Source: Biscogniauxia marginata (lineage: Eukaryota; Ascomycota; Sordariomycetes; Xylariales; Xylariaceae). From it: DNA of 64,000 nucleotides. Shown here piece after piece: positions 47,547 through 57,758 of this stretch. Below the pieces are notes generated by a model, which was not told the origin of the DNA, ran no database searches, and was given only the letters and a program-made list of their open reading frames with translations. The position numbers and the translations under genes are program-made. Where the stretch lies: NCBI GenBank assembly GCA_022695795.1, contig MU404079.1, forward strand, positions 186,001 through 250,000, read 5' to 3'. Position 1 is the stretch's first letter; the number at the start of each line of letters is the position of its first letter.

Positions 47547-48704
47547 GTGATTCGCGATAGACTATGACAGAACGTTATGGAAAGGGATTGTGTGTGCTGT
47601 GTATCTGCTAGTTATCGGTGCATACAGCTGGACATGCGTCATCCTTATAAGCGTATAACGAGGCCCAGACTGTTGTACCTACATTGCAGCTTGGTTAATG
47701 GATGTCGTCTCCTCAGTGAGCTTCGGTAGATGAGTCGAGCTGTCGAGTCCAACTGTCGAGTCCAGTCCAACTTGACTTGCAGGATTGCAGTGCAACCAAA
47801 TTGACCCTGTACCATTCCAAATTACATGTGGCGAATGACAGACCACTGCCACCTTTGGCGACACCGCGATTACTGCCCCTAGGTTCCGAAATTCAGATTC
47901 TGTGCCTTGGTAATATGCTGAGATCGAAGTTGATAATTCATGATCCGGCGAGATTTGATGATGATCCGGTGCAGCAACACAGTCGGTAAACTTGACCTGA
48001 ACTTCGCATTCGGCTTTCCTATAGGCCATGCAATTGGACGTGTCAGCAGGTAATTTGGCTGATACGGTCGACTCCCCCAACCGACCCCGCCAAACTTAGT
48101 AAAAGGTACTTACACCACAGTGGCGACTGCATCGGCTGCTCAGGTATCTACAACTAGCCACGGAATACGACATGTAGGTACCTTTTGATACCCAATGACG
48201 AACGAATTGTCCTGCCTTGTTTCTTGGTCTGCCCCTCGCCTGGCGATAATCCTTTCCTTTCACCCACCACCCACCAAAACGTAAGCATCACGCCGCATTG
48301 CATTTCTTACAGCGAAGAGAAGCTCGGGGCCAGAAAAAAAAAAATCTACATACATGTAGTTCCTCATTATTACCGAAGGAGCAGCTTTCTTCTGTGTACC
48401 TTACCGTACACCCATCCGCCGTCTAGATGCGACTCTTGCTTACTACTGACTAACTTAAATTTATTCGCTTTCCTCTCCCGACCTCACGATAATATTAATG
48501 TGCACTTATGCCTCATATTCGTGACACGGCTGCTGCTGTGGCCCGACCATTACTACGCTGAGCCCTCACTCACGTGCAAATGGAAACCAGTCGAAGTGTG
48601 ATATTCTTCTAATTCAATGATGCCGTCTGCATTTGCTCTCCTTCGCTGTCTTCTATATTCGAGTCCATCGTCCTTCTATCCTTCGAGTTCCAAGTTCCAA
48701 CAAG
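47547..48704. other. 1.2-kb intergenic region
   Basis: No gene supported. The segment from about 48,180 to 48,704 is pyrimidine-rich and probably holds the promoter and leader of the DUF7514 gene. Confidence 0.5.
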
Positions 48705-49059
48705 ATGGCAACCTCGGCGAATACCAACCCTTCGCAACCATCTCCACTTCCATCCCCCCTTCCTAGTCCCCCTTACCCCGATTCCCGACCATCGTCACCG
48801 TCACCGTCACAAGCGCCGTCACAATCACCAGCGTTACCGTCACCGACACCGTCACCAACTCCATCCCAACCTCAGACCAAGACGGCATCGCAGTCGCAGT
48901 CGCAGCCGCAACCGCAACCGCAGCCGCAATCGCAATCGCAGTCAAAACCACGGTCACGGACGCAATCGACACAGTCACCGCCGCAGCCGCAGCCGCAACC
49001 ACAGCAGCAGCAGCAGTCTGATCCTCAGCCTCAACCTCAACCGCAACCAGAGTCAGAAT

Positions 49060-49091
<32 letters not shown>

Positions 49092-51043
49092 AAACCAAAA
49101 CCCGAAAAGAAACCAGAACAAAAACCAACACCAAAACCAGAACAAGACCCAGAACCAAAACCAGAGCCGCAACCGCAACCGCAACCGCAACCACAATCGC
49201 GTGCGCAGTTTAAACCCAAGAAGCCGCGGGTTGACGGAAAAGCATACTACGGCTATCTTTACAATGCCGACAAGTCGCCTACCGACATCCTCAATGCGCT
49301 GCTTCGCTCCATCGGACAGTACATCGTGAGCCCATCTTTCGTCAGGCCTCAAGGGGTCTCTTCACTCAGGACCTCCACTGACAGCCCCTCGCGCAGGTTG
49401 ATAATATAGGCGACCCGAATGACAAGCAATTAAATCCAAAGAAACTATCGGCATTTTACCACGTTGTGGGCGGTGACTACGATTCGTTCTTTTTGAAAAG
49501 CCCGAACAAATCGATATCCTACGTCTGGAGGGCCCTGGGAGTCCAGCATACCTTGCAACCCACCGACAATGACTATGAGGAACCCTCCATCCCCGCCCTG
49601 ACCCTCAGGGGCTTTGTACGATGGCAGTCGCTGCAGATCCTTCTTGATCCTGAAGAACACGTGCCATTCATACAGTACGCCCTGGCCAACTGGGGCCTCA
49701 AACATCCCGATACCGGCGAGCCTTTCCCCGTCGACCTGCCCGCCGAATCTCTTCCAACAGAGTGCGATGCTGAGATAGACAGGTGGCACAAGACGTGCGG
49801 CGAAAGACTGCGATCAGAAGCCACGCCGAAGGAGGAGTCTCCTCCTCCGCCTCCTCCTAAACCGCCATCGCCCGAACCTCGAAGACATACAAGCTACAGT
49901 AGTCAACCTCGTGGCCCCCAGGCACCCCGTCCGAGACCTGATCCAGGTTACTTCCCACCCCAACGGCCAGTATCCTATATTCATGTAACCGAGGCTCGTT
50001 ATGCAGCCCCTCGCCGCCCGCCCAATCACTCGTCCGACAAGCACCATGTAAGTAACAGCAGTGGCAGCTCTTCTGACGAGGATATGCCGCGGAGACGAAG
50101 CTATCCAGACATGCGGTCTCATCCGAGGGCAGAAGATGTGCGACCCTCTGGTCATTCGGATCCTCACCGGGCGCAAGCTCCCGCTCCTGCTCCCGCTCCC
50201 CGTCGGCACAGCAATCAGAGATCCTACTCTCCATCATCTACAGACTCGGAAACCGGTTCCGACATTTCGCCTCCTCGCTCCTCCAAGTCATCAAGACCTT
50301 ATCATCATGTTTCGTCACAGCCGCCGCCGCCGCCATCCGTACGACGGGTGCCAGTAGGATCTCATACGCCACCGTCAGCTGTTCCGATGCGTCCTCGCCG
50401 TGAGATTCGGACTGACGATCATCATAGGATGAGTTTTCCTGCAGAGATCAAGCAGAGGCTGTCCTCGATGTTTCCCGGGTCGTCTGACCGCCGTCGTAGT
50501 AATTCTCGTGAAAAGAATCATGCTCCAATGGCTCCTCCCCCCGGTATACGCTTCACCAAAGGAGCAAATCCCACACGCCTAACCCGAAGTGCTTCTGGCG
50601 ATTCATATCCAAGCGATGAGTCGGAACTGGACATATCAAGGTACGCAGCACGAAGACAACGCGAACATGCACGAGCGTTGGGGAAGGAACGCGAAAGGGA
50701 TCTAGAACTCGAAGAAGAGCGTGAGAGACGAAGCAGGAAGGAGAGGGGGCCATACCTTCGACCGGCTATCCACCGAAGAACTAGCAGTCATGCGGACGCC
50801 GAACGGCGGGTCAGAGAGAATGGGTGGGATCCTAGAGATAGAGAGCGGTCTCGAGAATGGGAGAGAGACAGGGAGGGGAGGAGAATGATGAACTCAGCAG
50901 ACGAGAGAGACGTGAGAAGAGTCATAAACCCGGCAGAAGAGAGAGAGCGAAGAGATCGAAGACGGTATAATGACCGCGAGCCGGGTCCCGTAATGACCGG
51001 TGTTACTGGCAGGAGATACCCGGGTCGCCAAGGAGTTTTATGA
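48705..51043 (+). CDS. DUF7514-domain protein with PQ/PE repeats, 755 aa
   Basis: Two exons, join(48705..49325,49397..51043), with a 71-bp intron; 755 aa. Residues 1 to about 170 are extreme low complexity: Pro/Ser, then alternating Gln-Pro/Gln-Ser, then Glu-Pro and Lys-Pro dipeptides. The globular part starts at [20 protein letters not shown] and runs across the splice through [60 protein letters not shown] and [20 protein letters not shown]. This is the fungal domain known as DUF7514, of unknown function. The rest is disordered, first Pro/Ser/Arg-rich, then a highly charged Arg/Glu region ([17 protein letters not shown]) that may be helical. No signal or membrane segment. Probably an intracellular, perhaps RNA- or cytoskeleton-associated protein. 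Confidence 0.85.
48870..49200 (+). repeat. Coding hexanucleotide repeats (CAGTCG, CAACCG, CCAGAA)
   Basis: Tandem six-base units code for QS, QP and EP dipeptides in exon 1 of the DUF7514 gene. The purest part is (CCAGAA)n at about 49062-49092. The arrangement suggests replication-slippage growth of several neighbouring blocks. Confidence 0.85.
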
Positions 51044-52193
51044 ATGAGTGATGAAATACGGTGTTAATGCTAATGCTAAGCTAGGAGTTTTTTCTTTCCT
51101 TTTCCATTTTTGAGGGTAGTTGATGTCCACTGGGGCTATCGGAGATTTGGGCCACGAAGAGAGATGATCTGATGGTACATAACATGAATATCGTGTGGGT
51201 ACATTGTCGAAGTTGAGGTTGCCCGGGGATGAATTTTGTTGGGCTAGATAAAAAAAAAAAAAAGGATGAGTTATATTTTACTGGCATGTTCTTTATAACG
51301 GACACGAAAATAATAAGAGATGAGACCCTGGGTTAAGCCGATCGATCAACGTCTTTGATACGAGACTCTTCTCCGTTTATATATATAACTATATATCGTT
51401 TTGCTTTTCCTAATCGCTCGTGATAGACTGTTGTACTGCTTGAGGACGGGTTCGAGATGGGTAGATTGGTTGTGCGTTGTGGGTGGGGTGGGTGCAGGTT
51501 TAGGTTTAGGTGAGTAGATAGGTCGGGTATGGTGTATGTAGTTGATCAATACCTAGATAGGTTGGGTAAATTGTTTAAGGCGATTGACCTACTGGGCTGT
51601 GGGAAGATATGAAGAGGGAGGAGGGAGGAGGGAGGAGGGAGTGTATGCTAGGTGAAATAGTATGGGATATCGAGGCTGGGTATTTCAGGGTTTCTTGGGG
51701 GGTGGGTAATAAATAAGTGAGGACATTGGTGAATAAGGGGGGGTGGGAAGGTTGTGGTTCGTTATTTTGCATTTTATCCCTTCTTCAGCATACATATAGT
51801 CTCTTATTCAAGGTCTTCTTCCGCCATTATCATTCTCATTCTCATTCGCGTACTATCATTAAACATTATCATTACCATTATTCGTTCCGACAGGTGTGAA
51901 GTCGATCAATCCAATTGCGGTTTCATAACATCCCTTTTTTCCTTTTTTTCTTCTTTTTTTTTTTTTTTTTTTGAATCCTTTGTGGTGTTGCGTCATGAGT
52001 CGACTCGAGTTGAGTCGAGTGGTCTTGTTCGACAGGATTACAGACAAGGCGAGGCGAAGTGACGGACAAAAAGCAGGGAAAGGGGAAAATTCCGAGCATG
52101 TAAAAACTCCCTCTCTTCCTCACTCCCTCCTCTTCAGATACATATCACCTAACTCGGTTTGGGTCATGTTGGGAACTTCAGAGCTTCCACAGC
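51044..52193. other. 1.15-kb convergent intergenic region
   Basis: Lies between the 3' ends of the DUF7514 gene (plus) and the His/Gln-rich gene (minus). It contains a GGGA-rich minisatellite (about 51615-51642) and long T runs (51936-51972). No gene seen. Confidence 0.5.
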
Positions 52194-52853
52194 TCAGGAG
52201 AAACGTCCCATGTCCGCTGCCGCAGCAGTCAGCAGCGGGCGCGCGAGCAGGGGGCTCTCCTCGGTCTTGCCGTCGCGCCACCACCACGAAGACCGGTTTT
52301 CCTTCTTCTTCTTCTGCTGCTGCTGCTGCGGCCGGAGAGGCTCCGAGAAGACCCGCCCGGTCCCCGCCCCGGTCTCCCATTTCTCGGTGGTGCGTGGGGC
52401 TTCCGCGCTGCAGGACCGCCACTCTCCTTGGCGTCTAGCCGTGGTATTTGTCGCCGCCATCGTCGCCGCCACCAGAGCAACTCGGTGGTGGTGGTGGTGG
52501 ACCCCGCATTGCTGGTGCTGGTGCTGGTGCTGGTGCTGATGATGGTGATAATGGTGATGATGATGCTGGTGCTGGTATGGGGCTGTGACCTGTTGTTGGG
52601 CATCGGCGTGGGCAGCAGCGGCGGCGGCAGCAGCGGTGACGGTGGCGGCGGCAGCCTTAGCCTTAGCCTTGGCCTTGGCTCGCGCGGCCGCCCGCACGCT
52701 CATGTGGTAGTGGCAGTAGTCGCGGTGCGTCCACTTGTAGCTCGTGCGTACGTACAAGCAGGCCGGATGGTCGCGGCCGTGCTCGCACTCATCGAGCCGG
52801 TAGCGCAGCTGGCACGGACAGAGGTGGAAGCGGAGGTAGATCTGGGTGCACAT
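52194..52853 (-). CDS. Cys-rich N-terminus, His/Gln-rich protein, 219 aa
   Basis: Single frame of 219 aa starting MCTQIYLRFHLCPCQLRYRL at 52853. The first 50 residues hold seven cysteines and several histidines (DYCHYH at the end of this part), plausible for zinc binding. They open in the same style as the 80-aa protein at 17358-17600 (MC, then a CxC or CxxC pair, then PAC). After that come AKAKAKA and poly-Ala stretches and a run of about 40 His/Gln residues coded by (CTGGTG)n and similar repeats, then a Ser/Arg tail. There is no signal peptide. The N-terminal part is probably the conserved unit. The repeat part may be strain-variable, and the true C-terminus is less certain. Function unknown. 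Confidence 0.55.
   Translation of the reverse strand: MCTQIYLRFHLCPCQLRYRLDECEHGRDHPACLYVRTSYKWTHRDYCHYHMSVRAAARAKAKAKAKAAAATVTAAAAAAAAHADAQQQVTAPYQHQHHHHHYHHHQHQHQHQHQQCGVHHHHHRVALVAATMAATNTTARRQGEWRSCSAEAPRTTEKWETGAGTGRVFSEPLRPQQQQQKKKKENRSSWWWRDGKTEESPLLARPLLTAAAADMGRFS
52510..52577. repeat. (CTGGTG)n/(GATGGTGAT)n coding microsatellite
   Basis: Tandem units that read as His-Gln and His-His on the minus strand, inside the 219-aa gene. Repeat purity is highest at 52511-52537. Confidence 0.8.
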
Positions 52854-54297
52854 CTTTTTTTCCTGTTATGTCCTTTTTTTTTTCTCCGAGGGGAGTTGTC
52901 TTGGCGTCAATGTGTGAGGAGGGTGGAGGTCGGCAATTGTTGCTAGATTGAGGTTAGAGATAGAGAGACAGAGAGACAGAGAGACAGAGAGAGACTATGG
53001 GGAGATTTGTGTCTGGTTACCTTGGGGGCTTACCCGTCTTGTCTTTCTGGGGAATTCGAGGGACAAAGTGAGGAGAAGACGTGGGAGCGTGGCTGGCCCA
53101 GCGAAAAGGGGTAGAGAGCTTGCTAGAAAGGAGAAAATTGGCTTTCCAAAGCTGTATTATTTCCCCAGGAGTCGTGAACGAAATGAGGCGGGAGCTCTAG
53201 CAGAGTATTGTCGTGTGCAGCTCGTGCTGGCTAGCGAGGCAGCCGATTCGGCAAGACGGGATCTAAGTAGTGTTGCTGCTGTTAGTGAGCAGGGTGAATT
53301 ACTGGCCGATGAAATCATCAAAGTGCACAGTTCAGTGAGAAGGCAAGGATACGCCTTTAAAAAATTTACTCGGGGGAGGAAAGTAGGTTATGAAAGGTCT
53401 CCTTGAAGACTTGCAAGGAGGAGAGGTTAGGAGGTATGTACTTACCGACTTGTTGAGTTGCACACTGGACCAGGGCCACGAATAAATACGCAGGCACAAT
53501 CTTGTGATTGTCAAATGGACCCGAGGAAGTGATTTGCAGACTTGAAAAGGGTGGAAGGATCGGGAACTTGACCTTGAATTTAACGAGAGAAAAGGTCTGG
53601 TGAGTTGGAATTATTGATCAGAATTCAGTGTGCAGACTTCTTCTGGTGTAGCCAGGACACTTTCATTCCCTCTGGCTGCTGGGAGGCAAACCTTTTAGGT
53701 GGAAGAAATCAAAGGGAAAGGATTAGCAGAAATTGAAAGAAGAAAATGAACGAATATCTACCTAGGTTGCCTAGGTAAGGGTCCGCGGTAGATAATGTAG
53801 TTTAGACGAAGCGGAATTTATTGAACATAACCCTATAAATACTTGTGGTATGTAGGGCACGGTTAAAAAGACATCACATTTGTTGCATAGAAAGCGAATC
53901 AGGTATCAGATATGCGCCAGCGAATAAATCATTTACTCGTCAATAGTATCCCCTTTGTGAGGCCACATGAGTGCTCCTTAGAGCTTAGTTGGTAGGTATA
54001 GCACGAACTTAGCATGGTCTTTATACTGCTACATGATCCTGACTATCACTTATGATCACAGAATCTCCAGTTAGGGGTTCAGCTTTTATGTGCAACTAAC
54101 TCACTTCATCTTTAATAAAACATTTACCATCCCTAATAACATAATTACTCGCATTGATGTTATCATTCGTCTTTGGGCTTTTGTACCTGACGCTTGTACT
54201 CTTCATAGTTTTCGTACTGCTATGGTATTAGCACACCAAGTCTCAAATGTTATATTTTAACGCGTACCGCTTCTTGCACCGCGTTCCTCGCCTCAGG
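52854..54297. other. 1.4-kb intergenic region
   Basis: Includes the upstream region of the His/Gln-rich gene, with a GAGACAGA tandem repeat at about 52955-52995. A 152-codon plus-strand frame over that repeat (52948-53406) looks compositional and is not called. A TACCTAGGTTGCCTAGGTA motif lies near 53760. Confidence 0.5.
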
Positions 54298-56363
54298 CTA
54301 GATCTTCCTCCCGCATCCAGCTATATCCATAGGGTTGGTCTCGAAGAGGCTCCAGGAAAGACTATTCATAGGACCCTTGGCAAGCCAAGTCCAGAGCTCA
54401 TGGTCCCTCCACCGGAGCCCCCAGCCACGGCTAGTAAAAATATGATCAAGGTTGTCGTAGAGACCAGTGCCAGCCGCGTCGTGAAGAAACCGGTAAAATG
54501 AGTATGCCCGGACATATCCTGGGCGTATGGAATGTTCCTTTTCCCACTCTCCCCGCCACCAGGTGTGGTACGCATCGACCTGAGCGTTCATCTCGTCTAA
54601 GGAGGGCAAGAGGGCTGGAGAGCGGTAATTTGCAGGGCGTTGGAGTTGTGACAATTCCACAGACTTCGCGGCCTCTGCCGCCCAAATTTGGGCAACGGCC
54701 ATAGATGCGAGCTCAGATACGCACCAGGTTGTCTCCAAGGGAGCCACCCAGCTCAAAAAAGCGACAGAGGAAGCCCAACGAGGTGGGAATATCATCTGAA
54801 ATAATCGAGGAACATGGGGCTCCTGCCCTGCCGTTCGAACTTCCCGATTTGACTCATACACCTCCGCGGCACTTTTCAGAGGGAATCCGCAGGCGCCATC
54901 CATTTCTATCTCGGGCATGACACTAAAGTCAAAGTCATAGCCCGTACAGAATATCACGGCGTCAACTTCTAACACAGTATTATCTGCCAGCAGGATTTAG
55001 TTCTCATCGGCGAAGTCTTTAAACCCTTGCACAGGGATGATCTCTCCCCGAGCCAGAGCGGACATGAAGTCCTCCTGCACTGCTGGATGAACATGTGCTA
55101 AGCTGGAGCAAGGCACAAGGCGCCAATCCTCGCGTACTCTGTGCTCCGCACGCTTAAGCCTCTTGCTGCGAGAAAGACCCGATTCTGCGGGCTCGGAACG
55201 AGCAGCGTCGCTGATCATCTTGTTCACCATGAACTTGTCTACAATTGGATTTATCAACCACGGTAGTTTGTGGTCTATGAGGTACTTCAAACGCAAAGTT
55301 GGCCACGGGATTTGCGTGTCTATGGGAATGCCATCATCCTGGTACCGTGAGACGATCATTCGTCGTCGCCGGTTAGCTTGGTACAACTTAGAAGTGTGCT
55401 TGCGGAGGCCAAGCGAAACGTCGCAAGCTGTGTTGCCAAGGCCTACCACCAGAACCTTCTTGTCCTTGAATATCTCGGGGCTTTCACGCACTTTGGGGTT
55501 AGATAGACTGTTTGGGATACTAACTTGCTAGTTGATAACAGGGGACTTCCCACCTTCTGTATGCTTGTGAATGTATCACCGTACCCTTAAATTTGTCTCG
55601 GCTGGGAATAGGGGGGCACATCTGTATGTTCTGATTTCCAGTTCCAAACACGACCTTGTCGAACAACATGATACTATCTCCCCCAGAATTGGTGATGTAC
55701 ACATCCCATCCATTGTCAGAAGAATTTCGCGTCACTTTCTTCACCGTGGTACCAAAACGGACATGTCGGTGTAATTCGAAATGCGATGCATACGCATCAA
55801 AATACTTTGCTACGTCAGAGCTCGCAAAGAAAGGTGGCGAGTCTAAAGTCGTCCAGAAAATAGGGGGGCATCCACGTTAGCACCGAGCTTGATCTAAGTT
55901 ACATGTAGGTAGATAGGCGGTTTTCAGACTAGCTACCTAGGTATATAGCACCTAGGACTCTCTCACCTTTTGCAACTGGGAAGTCGCTGAAGCTAGACTT
56001 AGGTAAATAGCCAAATGTAAGACAAGGTACATACGAATATGGCTCGGGAGCTAATGATCAGACCCCATTGATTGTGGCTTTTACTTACAACGAACTTGCT
56101 AATGTTGCAAATAGTCTCATCTAACGCAGACGTAAACGTCGGGTCGCTACTCTGCGACCAAAGCCCACCAACCTTGTCCCGTCTCTCGAATGCAACCGCA
56201 TTGAACCCCTCTTCTCTCAAGCATTTCAATGCGGTGAGGCCCGCTGGACCTATGCTCGCCCCAAGATTAGTTTAGGTAGTATTAGAGAAGCGGTATGGAT
56301 AATTTCAATAGATATGCAGCGAAACCTACCGAGGCCAACCACTACGATGTTGATTTTATCCAT
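54298..56363 (-). pseudogene. FMO-type monooxygenase with one in-frame nonsense codon
   Basis: Five exons, complement(join(54298..55507,55554..55842,55967..55992,56096..56249,56330..56363)), 570 codons before the final stop. The frame is open end to end except for a single TAA at 54997-54999, inside FADEN(stop)ILLADNTV. Flavin-containing monooxygenases oxidise N, S or ketone groups using FAD and NADPH. All signatures are present: GLGPAGLTAL (FAD loop), FKGTVIHSQAY (the FMO FxGxxxHxxxY motif), KVLVVGLGNTACDVS (NADPH loop) and, after the stop, VDAVIFCTGYDFDF. About 235 residues follow the stop. Donors at 55553 and 56095 are imperfect, and the 26-nt third exon is uncertain. Either the gene died very recently, or the stop is an assembly error or strain polymorphism. 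Confidence 0.83.
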
Positions 56364-57758
56364 CACTCAGACAAGCAATAATGAAATCACCTTCATGCTT
56401 TCGAAAGGTGACGCTGTAATTTTGGGGCTACACTACTTGACGTGTGGGCTGTCAGCTATCATTGCTTCAAGGGGAGACTATAATCACACGGGCTCGCTAT
56501 CCATTCTGACTCAGCACTTGTCAAATTCCTAATGTAAGCACTACATACGTACTTACGCATCTACGATTTATTGTAGTGTTATATACCTGGATGAGTTAGG
56601 GTTTTTAACTCTACCTAGGTGGGTAAAGGTCAGGTAGATATCACTCCCGTCTCTCTGTAAGATCTAATTGACCTTATTAACCCCCTTTATAGGGCTCCAC
56701 CCTATACATGCCTGGGGTACGTCCATACCACTTGAAACCATTCCAATTGCATACATGTAGGGGATCACCATTACGTCATTGCACTTTACTACATGTATTT
56801 TAGAATATATTGTGACTTAACAAGAACCGAGTTGAAATCCATGTACTCTACCTACCTAAGGTAGCTTTCGAAGTAATAAATCAGTATTTTGGTCACTAAG
56901 TACCTAATGTAGATGTCCACCGTTGCCCCTCCAGAAAATCTAGGTTCACCGATAGACGGCGGAGACCAAAAAAAAGCGTGCGTGACTAAAAGGGTGCAAT
57001 TCCGGTTGTTTGTACCTGACAGAAATCAGTGGAGGCATTAGGGAGGAAAGATTTTAATAGGCTTGGCCAATTAAACCGTGGGGTTGACGGGTGACTAGGC
57101 AGCCAATAAGATCTTCCAGAGATGTTCAGACGCAGAGGCGTTCGATGTGACCCCCATACGCACAGGCCACATTGTGGGAGATCTCATGTACAGATGCACA
57201 GTTCACCCCACTTTCCCTTTTCGGGCAAGAGGTAAACATTGACATTCGACGTCTTGCGTTTACCCGACACGTCCTGCTTTCTACCTCTCCGATCCCACTT
57301 CCCACTTCCCACTTCGCAACTTCGACTGCTCCACGAACAGGAACCCAGATCATCAAACTCTGAGCTTCCAGCTTTACGAGTTCCCATCAATTGGCTACTG
57401 CCATCATTTCTGTCTCATTGAATCAGTCTACATACAAACTGTTGCTTCTTTGCGTATCGCATCGCATCGATTTGCATCCCATTGCAACTGGTAAGTTTAC
57501 TGCAGCGTCTTCTTTCCCATCACCTATCACTGCTAAGACGCGTCCTCCTTCCGCCGTTAGCATCTGTCTGGTTGATGCGAGCTCGCAACTGCTCGCAGCC
57601 ATCAAACTAACACTACGGCAAACTTGCCTACTTCTAGTTCCAAGTCTCTCGATCCGTCTGTTGCTTCTGCACATCATCATTGTGCATCTATTGTATCCCA
57701 ACTATCTTATCCAACCTTCGATTCCATCCTAAGCGCGTCCGACGCGTGACGGGTCATC
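56364..57758. promoter_or_regulatory. 1.4-kb divergent intergenic region
   Basis: Separates the FMO start (minus) from the spindle pole gene (plus). TACCTAGG/TACCTACC motifs occur near 56612-56640 and 56848-56862. The part after 57,230 is C/T-rich and probably the leader of the downstream gene. Confidence 0.5.

Noticed and set aside
48763..49194. 143-codon minus-strand frame of VAVAVLVLV repeats
   Set aside because: It is the reverse reading of the PQ/PE hexanucleotide repeats, not a transmembrane protein.
48870..49200. Regular repeats that could be taken for a CRISPR-like array
   Set aside because: Units are six bases long, contiguous and in frame with the gene. There are no spacers, and the organism is eukaryotic.
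52948..53406. 152-codon plus-strand frame
   Set aside because: It starts in a GAGACAGA repeat, and its sequence shows no known domain or splice partner.
54980..55030. A 41-nt GT-AG intron that could remove the FMO nonsense codon
   Set aside because: Joining GTTTAAAG...GGCAG leaves the frame reading GGA then TAA at once, so it creates another stop. It is also shorter than the other introns here.
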